Below are positions 32,625 through 39,796 of a stretch of 39,796 nt of DNA, one piece after another (the first letter of the stretch is position 1; each line of letters begins with the position of its first letter). Made by a program: the position numbers and the translations under genes. This DNA comes from Cacconaster sp045617505 (GTDB taxonomy: Bacteria > Bacteroidota > Bacteroidia > Bacteroidales > UBA932). The notes beneath the pieces are model-generated. The model did no database searches, had not been told where the DNA came from, and worked only from the letters and a program-made list of their open reading frames with translations. The stretch spans positions 1 to 39,796 of the forward strand of contig JAZLIS010000116.1 of assembly GCA_045617505.1 (NCBI GenBank), given 5' to 3'.

Positions 32625-33368
32625 TTATTCGTCAAGGTTGTGATATACGTTCTGTACATCATCGTCATCTTCCAGTTTCTCAAGAAGTTTGTCAAGATCC
32701 TCCCGGTCGGCGGCCTCAAGATGTTTCATCTCACCGTTGGGGAAACGGTCGAAACCGGCAGACACGAGTTCGAAGCCTTTGTCCTCAATGAACTTCTGAA
32801 TTGAGTTAAAGGCGGTGAAATCGCCGTAGATGTTGATTACTTCGGTCTCATTGCCGTCCTTGTCCTCAAGGACATCCGCAAACACCTCGTCAGCACCGTA
32901 ATCGATAAGCTCGAGTTCAAGTTCTTCTATGTCGATGTCAGGAGTATTCTTAATCTTGAAGGTGCATTTGTGGTCGAACATGAAGGAGACACTTCCGCTT
33001 GTGCCGAGACTTCCGCCGAATTTGGTGAAATAGCTGCGGATATTGGCTACGGTACGGTTGGTATTGTCAGTGGCAGTCTCCACAAGAATTGCAACGCCGT
33101 GGGGGCCGTAACCTTCATATACAAGTTCCTTGTAATCGGCCTGATCCTTGTCAGTCGCCTTCTTTATTGCACGTTCGATATTCTCTTTGGGCATATTCTC
33201 GCTGCGGGCTGTCTGAAGCAGTGCACGCAGCCGGGGGTTGCCGGTAACGTCCGGACCGCCCTGCTTTACAGCAATAGTTATCTCCTTGCCGATTTTTGTG
33301 AAAGTTCTGGCCATGTGGCCCCAACGTTTGAACTTTCGCTCCTTGCGGAATTCAAATGCTCTTCCCAT
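32625..33368 (-). CDS. YebC/PmpR family protein
   Basis: A 247-residue protein of the YebC family, cytosolic, long annotated as a transcription regulator and more recently linked in some bacteria to translation through difficult proline stretches. Visible motifs: WGHMARTFTKIGKEI at the N-terminus, GGPDVTGNPRLR, NMPKENIERAIKKA, YEGYGPHGVA and a C-terminal acidic EDDDDVQNVYHN. The N-terminal extension MGRAFEFRKERKFK is typical of the Bacteroidota form. It starts 3 bases after the TPR gene and precedes mce by 23 bases. Confidence 0.93.
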   Translation of the reverse strand: MGRAFEFRKERKFKRWGHMARTFTKIGKEITIAVKQGGPDVTGNPRLRALLQTARSENMPKENIERAIKKATDKDQADYKELVYEGYGPHGVAILVETATDNTNRTVANIRSYFTKFGGSLGTSGSVSFMFDHKCTFKIKNTPDIDIEELELELIDYGADEVFADVLEDKDGNETEVINIYGDFTAFNSIQKFIEDKGFELVSAGFDRFPNGEMKHLEAADREDLDKLLEKLEDDDDVQNVYHNLDE

Positions 33369-33371
33369 AAA

Positions 33372-34043
33372 TTATTTGTTTTCGATGCGTGAAATATATT
33401 TCTGGATGTCATATCCCTCCATGGTGTTGGGATAGTTCTGCTCGATTGTCTTGTAGAATCCGAGGGCGGCGGCATTGTCACCGGCAGCTTCGGAAGCGAT
33501 TCCGGCTTTCAGAAGGTAACCGGCGGCATACTGGCTGTCATCCTTTGCGGCAGCCTTCCTGTAGTATGCGACAGCCTCTTTCGTCTGTCCCAGATTGGAT
33601 GCGGCATCTCCAAGACAACTCAAAGCTCTTGCAGCCATTACATCATCTTTTGTGGAGTATTTCTTGAGATATTCGACAGCTCCCTCATTGTCGCCCGTCT
33701 TCAGGCAGCAGATTCCTGCGTACAGATAGACGCTCTTTCCGGCCTTGCTGCCGTACTGTCCAGCGATATCCTTGAAACCGAGGATGTTTCCGTCTCCATT
33801 AAGGGCTTTTTCGTAATCACCTGCGCGGAACTGCTGCTCGGCGGTGAACATCTGAGCCTTGGCCTCTTCCTTTGCCGGGATGAGGTACCATTTGTTCAAT
33901 GCGAGAAATCCGCATACCACTACAATAATGCCGAGAATGATTCCTTCGACGAGCTTTTCATTGTTTTTGAAAAATAATTCAACGCTCGATACGGTTGATA
34001 CAACCTGTTCCTGCTGAGCTGAAGTTTGTTTCTTTTGTGCCAT
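33372..34043 (-). CDS. TPR-repeat inner-membrane protein
   Basis: A 223-residue protein with a cytoplasmic N-terminus rich in Lys and Gln, one membrane helix (about 31-54) and a periplasmic region of TPR-like helices (EYLKKYSTKDD, TKEAVAYYRKAAAKDD, DNAAALGFYKTIEQNYP). Topology resembles YfgM of Escherichia coli, an accessory of the SecYEG/periplasmic chaperone network, though sequence similarity cannot be measured here. ATG 34043 removes a 13-residue extension that overlaps the promoter region. First gene of the operon that includes yebC and the decarboxylase. Confidence 0.8.
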   Translation of the reverse strand: MAQKKQTSAQQEQVVSTVSSVELFFKNNEKLVEGIILGIIVVVCGFLALNKWYLIPAKEEAKAQMFTAEQQFRAGDYEKALNGDGNILGFKDIAGQYGSKAGKSVYLYAGICCLKTGDNEGAVEYLKKYSTKDDVMAARALSCLGDAASNLGQTKEAVAYYRKAAAKDDSQYAAGYLLKAGIASEAAGDNAAALGFYKTIEQNYPNTMEGYDIQKYISRIENK

Positions 34044-34079
34044 TTTATAATTGATTTTATTGTTTTCCAAACTATCTGG

Positions 34080-34110
34080 CAAAAGTAGTCAGAAAATATG
34101 GCATTCCCAA
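34080..34110 (-). promoter_or_regulatory. Promoter of the TPR-yebC-decarboxylase operon (TTG-N20-TACTTTTG)
   Basis: On the minus strand TTG at 34110-34108 is followed after 20 bases by TACTTTTG at 34087-34080, both matching the Bacteroidota consensus. The ATG at 34043 is about 37 bases downstream. Confidence 0.65.
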
Positions 34111-34119
34111 ACAATTTAG

Positions 34120-34127
34120 TAAATTTG
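34120..34127 (+). promoter_or_regulatory. -7 promoter element of recF (TAAATTTG)
   Basis: Exact TAnnTTTG match 17 bases before the recF ATG. No TTG at the expected -33 distance. Together with the divergent promoter it fills the 100-base gap between the two operons. Confidence 0.5.
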
Positions 34128-34144
34128 CCATATAATCTGTAAAC

Positions 34145-35239
34145 ATGTTTTTAACCAGAATCGTTCTTTCGGATTTCAAGAACATCGCTTCGGCGGACGT
34201 TGAATTCTCTCCCAAAATCAACTGCATTTCGGGAAGCAACGGCGCCGGCAAGACCAATCTTCTCGATGCTGTCTATTATCTTTCGATGACCAAGAGTTTC
34301 TTCTCCGCTTCGGACAGGTATGTGTGCAGATTCGGAAGCGATGAGGCTATCCTATGCGGTTTCTACAGGATGGATGACGGCAATGAGGAGAAAATCGCAG
34401 CAAGTGTAAAGAGAGCGGGGGAGAAGACTGTGAAGCGAGGTTCAAAAAATTATCAGCGGTTCAGTGAACACATAGGACTTCTACCTATTGTGATGATTTC
34501 TCCGGCTGACAGCACCCTTATCAACGAATCCGGGGAAAGCAGGCGTAAATACCTGAACTTCATCCTCTCGCAGACCGACAAAGGATATCTGCAGCATATA
34601 CAGGCGTATAACCAACTGCTGGCCCAACGCAACAAACTCCTTAAATCAGAGATTTTGCAGAAGGATCTGCTTCAAGTGATTTCCGAGAGGATGGGACCGC
34701 ATTCCGACTACGTCCATCAAGCCCGAACGGACCTTTGCAGGAATCTGACTCCTCTTGTTCAGGATTTCTATTCAAGGCTGGCACCGGAATCCGAGAAGGT
34801 GTCGATAGAGTACCGTTCCGATTTGAACGACAGTTCATTCTCCTCACGTCTTCACGAAGATGAAGAAAGGGAGAGGGTGTTGAAATATACACTGTCCGGA
34901 ATCCAGAGAGATGACCTTGCGTTCATACTTGACGGGCATCCTATTCGCGAATGCGGCTCGCAGGGTCAGCAGAAGAGTTTCATTCTTGCATTGAAAATGG
35001 CTCAGTTCGTCTTCATCAAACACATCTACGGGCAGATACCAATATTGCTGCTTGATGACGTTTTTGACAAACTCGATATGTCGAGGGTGTCCAAACTTCT
35101 GGATGTTGTCTCTTCCATAGGGTTCGGACAGATTTTCGTAACGGATTGCAATAAGGTGAGACTTGACACCATTGCCGCCGAACTCGGGGCACCCTGTAGA
35201 AGTTTCTACGTGGAGAACGGGAACATCGCCGAATTATGA
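34145..35239 (+). CDS. recF: DNA replication and repair protein RecF
   Basis: RecF, an SMC-like ATPase, directs RecA loading at gapped DNA with RecO and RecR. The 364-residue protein has Walker A GSNGAGKT (30-37), the ABC-type signature CGSQGQQKSF, and Walker B ILLLDDVFDKLD. It overlaps the next gene by four bases (ATGA), as often seen for recF and DUF721 genes in Bacteroidota. Confidence 0.96.
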   Translation: MFLTRIVLSDFKNIASADVEFSPKINCISGSNGAGKTNLLDAVYYLSMTKSFFSASDRYVCRFGSDEAILCGFYRMDDGNEEKIAASVKRAGEKTVKRGSKNYQRFSEHIGLLPIVMISPADSTLINESGESRRKYLNFILSQTDKGYLQHIQAYNQLLAQRNKLLKSEILQKDLLQVISERMGPHSDYVHQARTDLCRNLTPLVQDFYSRLAPESEKVSIEYRSDLNDSSFSSRLHEDEERERVLKYTLSGIQRDDLAFILDGHPIRECGSQGQQKSFILALKMAQFVFIKHIYGQIPILLLDDVFDKLDMSRVSKLLDVVSSIGFGQIFVTDCNKVRLDTIAAELGAPCRSFYVENGNIAEL

Positions 35240-35553
35240 AAAGAGAGAACTCGAAACTTATTTCCGATGTCATCCTGGAATATATAAAGGAGGACCATCT
35301 GGAGGACGGATTGTTGAAAGTCAGAATCTATGATGCGTGGGATCTCCTTCTTTCGACCCTGATTTCCGGAGGGCTATCTTCATCAGACATCAGGAAACTG
35401 ACGGTAAGCCGCTACTACAAAGACGGTATTCTGACCTGCAGACTCTCGTCATCGGTCATACGGAGCCAGCTGACATTCTGTGCCGGAGAATTGCCGGACA
35501 AATTGAATCAGCTTCTTCAGGGCTCTTTTGTGGACAAAGTTGTCCTGCGGTAA
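35236..35553 (+). CDS. DUF721/DciA-family protein
   Basis: A 105-residue protein of the DUF721 family. In several bacteria DciA of this family loads the replicative helicase DnaB in place of DnaC. The family core is visible as a C-terminal beta-alpha unit: KDGILTCRLSSSVIRSQLTF, then LPDKLNQLL and VVLR at the end. The ATG lies inside the recF stop region, so both are made from one transcript; a tie to replication or repair is reasonable. It ends 10 bases before the convergent holin-like gene. Confidence 0.82.
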   Translation: MKRENSKLISDVILEYIKEDHLEDGLLKVRIYDAWDLLLSTLISGGLSSSDIRKLTVSRYYKDGILTCRLSSSVIRSQLTFCAGELPDKLNQLLQGSFVDKVVLR

Positions 35554-35563
35554 GCGGAGAAAG

Positions 35564-36109
35564 TCAGCGCTTTTTCCTGAAAATCCGGATAAAACGGGAA
35601 ATTGTCCCCAGTACGGTTGCGGCCGTGGCCGCGACCCCCAATATTGTGTGGGAGTTTGAGATAAAGCCGGCTGCTTTCAAGACCGGGCGGGCAAGTCGAT
35701 GCTCCTCAATGTCGGCATAATAAGAGGCCTTCTGTATATCGGCTTCAAGATTGTCGGATTTGATGTTGAAGGCCTTTGTGAAAAGTTTTCTAAAGGGTTT
35801 TTTGAAAAAGAAATCCCTGAATGTGAAAAAGACCGCCGCGAGGATTATAAGGGATGCCATTGTTATGACAGTTCCCCACGGAACTCCGAGAAGTCCGTTC
35901 AGCCACTCCATAATTGCTATGGAGAAGAGCAACAGCGCATTCAGGAGAAGAATCATTGCTATGAGTACGGCGGCAATGACAGACAGAGAGTCGGAAAGAC
36001 CCTTTGCCGTCTGCAGTTTGCCTTCTTCTACCCGGTAATCAATATATCTTCTGAAGCCTGAAAAGATGCCGGGTCCCCCGGAGGAGGAGTCGTTCCTGAT
36101 TTCAGACAT
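35564..36109 (-). CDS. Phage-holin-like (PF07332-type) membrane protein
   Basis: A 181-residue protein with a charged N-terminal helix (YIDYRVEEGKLQTAKGLSD), two adjacent membrane helices (about 43-65 and 76-98) and a basic cytosolic tail with a further hydrophobic stretch near 150-170. This matches the family named Phage_holin_3_6, which despite its name consists of ordinary chromosomal membrane proteins in Bacteroidota and Actinobacteria; no prophage genes are near. It lies 5 bases after the YtxH-like gene and is probably co-expressed with it in envelope stress or structure. Confidence 0.75.
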   Translation of the reverse strand: MSEIRNDSSSGGPGIFSGFRRYIDYRVEEGKLQTAKGLSDSLSVIAAVLIAMILLLNALLLFSIAIMEWLNGLLGVPWGTVITMASLIILAAVFFTFRDFFFKKPFRKLFTKAFNIKSDNLEADIQKASYYADIEEHRLARPVLKAAGFISNSHTILGVAATAATVLGTISRFIRIFRKKR

Positions 36110-36114
36110 AAAGA

Positions 36115-36315
36115 TTATTTATCTATATCGTCTGTATCATTATTTTTATCGCAGCAGGAATTGAATTTATCCTTCAAGTCTGAAGAATATTTGTCAAACG
36201 CTTTCTTGCCTTCCTGAACGAGTTCTTCGCCCTGTTTTGTCATTGTGAGGAAAATGGCGGCTGCACCGATGACCGCACCGGTTACGAATGAAAAAAAGAT
36301 AGATCCTTTAGACAT
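36115..36315 (-). CDS. YtxH-like small membrane protein
   Basis: A 66-residue protein with a single N-terminal membrane helix (about 5-24, FFSFVTGAVIGAAAIFLT), then a charged amphipathic helix (EELVQEGKKAFDKYSSDLKD) and an Asp-rich end. YtxH/gas-vesicle-GvpP-like proteins of this form are general-stress proteins in many bacteria. ATG 36315 fits the -7 box upstream; the open frame extends ten codons further. First gene of a pair with the holin-like protein. Confidence 0.75.
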   Translation of the reverse strand: MSKGSIFFSFVTGAVIGAAAIFLTMTKQGEELVQEGKKAFDKYSSDLKDKFNSCCDKNNDTDDIDK

Positions 36316-36342
36316 GGTATCATTGATTTTAAAGTTCTTTTG

Positions 36343-36373
36343 CAAATATAATGAATTTCGTTGATGAATTCAA
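36343..36373 (-). promoter_or_regulatory. Promoter of the YtxH/holin-like pair (TTG-N20-TATATTTG)
   Basis: Minus-strand TTG at 36373-36371 and TATATTTG at 36350-36343 are 20 bases apart, a full consensus. The ATG is 28 bases downstream. Confidence 0.7.
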
Positions 36374-36398
36374 CCTGTTTCCATTTCTTAAAGATTAC

Positions 36399-36406
36399 TA
36401 TCTTTG
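36399..36406 (+). promoter_or_regulatory. -7 promoter element (TATCTTTG) of the metal-exporter gene
   Basis: Exact TAnnTTTG match, 23 bases before ATG 36430. It argues against the upstream ATG at 36361, which would precede the promoter. Confidence 0.55.
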
Positions 36407-36429
36407 CCTTTGATTTGAAAATATGGCGA

Positions 36430-37488
36430 ATGGTACTGGAGATTTTGTTGGATGCACTTAGAAACTCTGTCCTGATATCCGGGCTGGTGGTGGTTATGAT
36501 GATGCTCATTGAGTCGATGAACATAGATTCAAGGGGCGATTTCTTCAAGGGAATGAGAAGGAGCCGGATAGGACAGATTGTGATATCGGCCTTTCTCGGG
36601 ATTATTCCCGGATGTATGGGCGGTTTCGCCTCCGTCTCCCTTTATACCCACGGAATCATCAGTTTCGGCGCACTCGTCGCAATGACAATAGCCACTTCCG
36701 GGGATGAATCCTTCGTACTGCTGGCCACCGTGCCGGACAAGGCTTTATGGATATTTCTGATTCTGTTCGCCGTCTCCATTGCCGTCGGTCTGATTGTGGA
36801 TTACATATACAAGCCGAAACGTGATGCCGGTATCTGTCAGCAGCAATACAGTCTCCACGAAGAAGACACGGATACAGAGAGAAAGGACAGGCACATCTCC
36901 TGGAAAAGGATTGCTATGTTCGTGGGGGTGACTCTTTTCATCGCCGCACTCTTGAGCGGGCATCTTGAACACGAACACGGAGAGGATGTAGCCGCGGGGC
37001 ATATTCACGGGGGAATCAATCTCCTGAGCGAAGAGTGGATGAACTGGTTGTTCGGTGGTTTCAGCCTGATATTGCTTGGGGTCCTTATTTGGGGCAGCGA
37101 CCACTTTATTGAGGAGCATCTCTGGCATCATATTGTCCTGAAACACCTTCCATCGGTTTTTCTATGGACATTCGGAATCCTGGTCCTGATAAATGCCGGT
37201 CTTGAATATCTGGACCTTGAAAGGTGGATAAGTGACAACACTCTCTGGATGATTGCCTTTGCCGCTCTGGTCGGCATAATCCCGGAATCAGGCCCTCATC
37301 TTATTTTCGTGACGCTGTACGCATCCGGACTTGCACCTCTGTCAGTCCTGCTGGCAAGCAGTATAAGTCAGGACGGGCACGCCTGTCTTCCCCTGATAGC
37401 AGAAAGCAAGAAGAGCTTTCTGTGGGTGAAGATAATCAACTGCACAGTAGCTCTTCTTGCAGGGTTTGTAACAATGTGGCTGTCCTAA
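36430..37488 (+). CDS. Putative heavy-metal or manganese exporter (ArsP_2-like, 10-TM)
   Basis: A 352-residue membrane protein with about ten helices in two related halves: GIIPGCMGGF...LYTHG in the first and GIIPESGPHL...LYASG in the second, each followed by a polar pair near ATSGDES or SISQDGH. This two-repeat plan matches the putative 10-TM heavy-metal exporter family, sometimes named putative manganese transporter. The loop between the halves is rich in His, Glu and Asp (SGHLEHEHGED and AGHIHGG), a likely metal-binding stretch. Substrate is not fixed by sequence. It overlaps convergent phosphosugar mutase by four bases. Confidence 0.75.
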   Translation: MVLEILLDALRNSVLISGLVVVMMMLIESMNIDSRGDFFKGMRRSRIGQIVISAFLGIIPGCMGGFASVSLYTHGIISFGALVAMTIATSGDESFVLLATVPDKALWIFLILFAVSIAVGLIVDYIYKPKRDAGICQQQYSLHEEDTDTERKDRHISWKRIAMFVGVTLFIAALLSGHLEHEHGEDVAAGHIHGGINLLSEEWMNWLFGGFSLILLGVLIWGSDHFIEEHLWHHIVLKHLPSVFLWTFGILVLINAGLEYLDLERWISDNTLWMIAFAALVGIIPESGPHLIFVTLYASGLAPLSVLLASSISQDGHACLPLIAESKKSFLWVKIINCTVALLAGFVTMWLS

Positions 37489-39137
37489 CTTCTGAATTGC
37501 CTGAACAATTCTTCGTTCTTTGCCCGGGCGTTGTCACCGTGCGTGGCGAAATAATATTTGATTTTCGGTTCGGTACCGGAAGGCCTCACCGTCACCTTGC
37601 ACCCGTCCTCACTGAAGAACTGCAGGACGTTGGAGCAGGGAAGTCCGGTCTTCTCGGGGAAGGTGTAGTCGATGACTTTCACGACTTTCGAGCCCGCCAG
37701 TTCCTTTGGGGGATTGGCACGGTAATCCGCCATCATCGCAGCAATTTCCGCAAGTCCGTCCTTTCCTTTTCTGGTGACTGAAACGCCCTTCTCACAGTAT
37801 AGACCGTATTCGGCGTATGTTTCCTGCAGATATTCATACAGAGACTTGCCTCTGTCAGCACACCAGGCGGCACACTCGCAAAGGAGTGAACAGGTTATGA
37901 TACTGTCCTTGTCACGTACATATTCCCCGGCATTGAAGCCGTTGCTCTCTTCTCCGCCGCAGATGAAGTAAGTTTTACCCTCATTGGCGTGCATTACGCT
38001 TGCAATATTCTTGAAACCGGTGAGAACGTCATAAATTCTGACATTGTACTTGTTGCAGATGGCCGCCATAAGCTCGGTGGTTACAATTGTCTTGATGACA
38101 TACTGCCTGCCGTCCAGACGACCTTCCTCAGCCCAGCGGGTGAGCATATAATTCGTAATCAGGGCGGCTGTTTGATTGCCGTTGAGAAGCACCAGAGAGC
38201 CGTCGCCTCCTCTGACAGCACATCCGACACGGTCTGCGTCAGGGTCTGTACCGAGAGCGATATCCGCACCGACCTTGTCCGCCAGTTCCATAACCATCTT
38301 CATTGCGGTAGGTTCCTCGGGATTCGGGGATACGACGGTAGGGAAGTTGCCGTCATTCACCTCCTGCTCGGCCACCTTGAAGACATTCTTGAAACCGATT
38401 CTCCCCAGAGCTTCGGGAACAAGCCTGACACCGGTCCCGTGCAGGGGAGTATAGGCTATCTTCAGGTCGCTGTGGCGCTTTATGGACTCGGGAGAGACCA
38501 GAGAAGTCAGCACGCTGCTGAGATATGCCTCATCCACTTCAGCCCCGATCATCTCGGGCACACCGTCCTCCTTGATGAGGATCTGGGAGGGGTCTGTAAT
38601 CCTGTTCACCTCTTCAACGATATTCACGTCGTGAGGGGCGATAATCTGACCGCCGTCCTCCCAGAACACCTTGTATCCGTTGTATTCCTTGGGATTGTGG
38701 GATGCCGTCACCATAACGCCGCTGTTGCATTTATGGTATCGGATTGCAAAACTCAGTTCAGGTGTCGGCCTGATGCCGTCAAACAGATACACTTTGATGC
38801 CGTTTGCAATCAGAACCTTCGATGTAATCTCCGCAAAATAGCGGCTATTGTTCCTGCAATCGTATGAAATTACGACAGATATCTCTTTGTCTTTAAAGCA
38901 TTGCTTGAGATAGTTTGCAAGTCCCTGAGTGGCCATTCCGACCGTATAGCGGTTCATTCTGTTGGTCCCGGCACCCATAATGCCTCTAAGCCCTCCTGTT
39001 CCAAATTCAAGGGTGCGGTAGAATGCGTCCTCAAGAACCTTGGGGTCGCCATCCATCATAGCCTTGACTTCACTCCGGGTCTGCTCGTCAAAACTCTCCT
39101 TCAACCAGGATTTTGCTACATCAAGATAATTTGACAT
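37485..39137 (-). CDS. Phospho-sugar mutase (phosphoglucomutase/phosphomannomutase family)
   Basis: A 550-residue alpha-D-phosphohexomutase that moves phosphate between C1 and C6 of hexose phosphates. The four hallmark sites are present: the phosphoserine loop VTASHNP (Ser146), the Mg2+ loop DPDADR (298-303), the sugar loop GGEESNG, and the phosphate loop RPSGTEPKIK. Length and GTGGLRGIMGAGTNRMN near the N-terminus match the PgcA-like group typical of Bacteroidota. It starts 10 bases after atpK and may be read through from the ATPase operon. Confidence 0.93.
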   Translation of the reverse strand: MSNYLDVAKSWLKESFDEQTRSEVKAMMDGDPKVLEDAFYRTLEFGTGGLRGIMGAGTNRMNRYTVGMATQGLANYLKQCFKDKEISVVISYDCRNNSRYFAEITSKVLIANGIKVYLFDGIRPTPELSFAIRYHKCNSGVMVTASHNPKEYNGYKVFWEDGGQIIAPHDVNIVEEVNRITDPSQILIKEDGVPEMIGAEVDEAYLSSVLTSLVSPESIKRHSDLKIAYTPLHGTGVRLVPEALGRIGFKNVFKVAEQEVNDGNFPTVVSPNPEEPTAMKMVMELADKVGADIALGTDPDADRVGCAVRGGDGSLVLLNGNQTAALITNYMLTRWAEEGRLDGRQYVIKTIVTTELMAAICNKYNVRIYDVLTGFKNIASVMHANEGKTYFICGGEESNGFNAGEYVRDKDSIITCSLLCECAAWCADRGKSLYEYLQETYAEYGLYCEKGVSVTRKGKDGLAEIAAMMADYRANPPKELAGSKVVKVIDYTFPEKTGLPCSNVLQFFSEDGCKVTVRPSGTEPKIKYYFATHGDNARAKNEELFRQFRS

Positions 39138-39147
39138 AGGATGGATA

Positions 39148-39576
39148 TTAGATCATCAGACAGGCAACCAGAGCGAGAATTGCGTAGAATTCAGGAAGGG
39201 CTGCGTAAATCATTGTATTGGTTCTTACATTGTGGCCCTGACTGATGCCGAGGATACCGTTGGCGCAGACCTGGCCCTGACGGATTGCAGAGAAGAGGCA
39301 GACAATACCTGCGGCGATTCCGACTCCGAAATAAATCAGGCCGGAAGCTTCCATTGCGGCTATATCTTTGGGCCAGAAGAGGAATGCTACGAATCCGTAA
39401 AGACCCTGGGTTGCGGGCATTGCGGAAAGAATCATATAACTTGAAGACATCTCCGGAGCGGTCTTCAACGCTCCTTCAGCGGTATTGGCGGCGATTGTTG
39501 TTCCGAGGCAGGAACCTATTCCTGCAAGGCACAGCACACAAGCCAAACCGACATAACCTAAAATAGTAGTTAACAT
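39148..39576 (-). CDS. V-type ATPase subunit K (rotor ring)
   Basis: A 142-residue membrane protein with four helices in two hairpins, the duplicated form of the rotor subunit. The second hairpin carries the ion-binding acid in ALPEFYAIL (Glu129). The first has MPATQGLYGF, with Thr56 and Gln57, and IRQGQVCANG supplies Gln100. These match Thr64, Gln65, Gln110 and Glu139 that bind Na+ in Enterococcus hirae NtpK, suggesting sodium coupling. ATG 39576 gives the family N-terminus. It lies 31 bases after subunit I. Confidence 0.93.
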   Translation of the reverse strand: MLTTILGYVGLACVLCLAGIGSCLGTTIAANTAEGALKTAPEMSSSYMILSAMPATQGLYGFVAFLFWPKDIAAMEASGLIYFGVGIAAGIVCLFSAIRQGQVCANGILGISQGHNVRTNTMIYAALPEFYAILALVACLMI

Positions 39577-39607
39577 TGCTTTTGTTATTTTATTGATTAT
39601 TATTGAA

Positions 39608-39796
39608 TTAATCAAGAGGATTATATTCCGTGCCTTTCCCTTCATATCCGCTGTTCTTGAAATACTCCACGAAAGTCAGACGGAGAGGGTGGACGAAAGC
39701 ACCGAGGCAGCTCATCGCAAAATTCAGCGTATGGCCGAGGAGTGCAATGAGCAGGAACGGAATCCAATGCCAGGTCGGATTGTCACCCAAAGTCAT
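39608..39796 (-). CDS. V-type ATPase subunit I (a), C-terminal end
   Basis: Only the last 62 codons are in the window; the gene continues to the right. The visible part is the final membrane helix and tail of the stator subunit: LLGHTLNFAMSCLGAFVHPL, then RLTFVEYFKNSGYEGKG. The arginine in HPLRLTFVE and the LGAFVHPLRL block are hallmarks of the family end. The Met codon at the right edge is internal, not a start. Subunit I passes ions to the K ring. Confidence 0.92.
   Translation of the reverse strand: MTLGDNPTWHWIPFLLIALLGHTLNFAMSCLGAFVHPLRLTFVEYFKNSGYEGKGTEYNPLD

Noticed and set aside
35564..36109. Possible prophage remnant because of the holin-like protein
   Set aside because: The family is chromosomal in Bacteroidota and no phage gene is nearby.
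37989..38867. 292-codon plus-strand frame opposite the phosphosugar mutase
   Set aside because: Wholly within a well-identified gene and rich in His and Cys in the way antisense frames of such genes are.

Overview
The window is a gene-dense stretch of chromosome from a member of the Bacteroidota, most likely a Bacteroidales gut or rumen type. The evidence is gene content and promoter style. Content: a sodium-pumping methylmalonyl-CoA decarboxylase with epimerase for succinate-to-propionate fermentation, a V-type ATPase with subunit K and I genes side by side, a zapA/RNA/rny cluster, a DUF1846 protein and a PotABCD set with a long PotA. Promoter style: many start codons are preceded by the Bacteroidota -7 element TAnnTTTG and few have a Shine-Dalgarno sequence. 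Genus cannot be fixed from the sequence alone. There are no rRNA or tRNA genes, no CRISPR array and no intact insertion sequence.

Layout. Positions 1-391 look like the edge of an integrated mobile element: a truncated small zinc-finger gene, then non-coding DNA with tandem and inverted repeats, abutting the 3' end of mnmE. Next come a minus-strand group lysA, lipoprotein nucleoside hydrolase, mnmE (392-4057); a divergent plus-strand folC and MalY/PatB-type C-S lyase (4096-6556); a coiled-coil gene, zapA, a structured RNA that is probably 6S RNA, and rny (6572-8945). From 8946 to 14086 lie two minus-strand salvage groups: PNP, mtnA and a WalJ-type metallo-beta-lactamase, then a HAD-Nudix fusion and galM; a 49-residue membrane protein gene sits between them. 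gyrA and a secreted TPR protein follow (14155-18026), then clpC (+), and a minus-strand set of cation antiporter, mntP and DUF1846 (20568-23593).

Positions 23702-27978 hold potABCD, ended by a terminator shared with the convergent decarboxylase operon. That operon runs on the minus strand from 34043 to 28049: TPR membrane protein, yebC, mce, mmdA, an OadG-like gamma subunit with an N-terminal lamin-tail-like domain, biotin carrier, and oadB. recF and a DUF721/DciA-like gene come next (+), then an Actinobacterial-holin-like membrane protein and a YtxH-like protein (-), a putative heavy-metal exporter (+), a phosphosugar mutase (-), and V-ATPase subunits K and I (-), the last cut by the window end.

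The most coherent biology is a sodium cycle. The decarboxylase should export Na+ while making propionyl-CoA, and subunit K of the neighbouring V-ATPase keeps the residues that bind Na+ in Enterococcus hirae NtpK, so the ATPase may use that gradient. The other items worth attention are the element boundary at mnmE, the HAD-Nudix fusion, the lamin-tail/OadG fusion, PotD with both a lipobox and a C-terminal membrane anchor, and a set of genes whose predicted transcription start falls on or next to the start codon. No clearly new multi-gene system was found.
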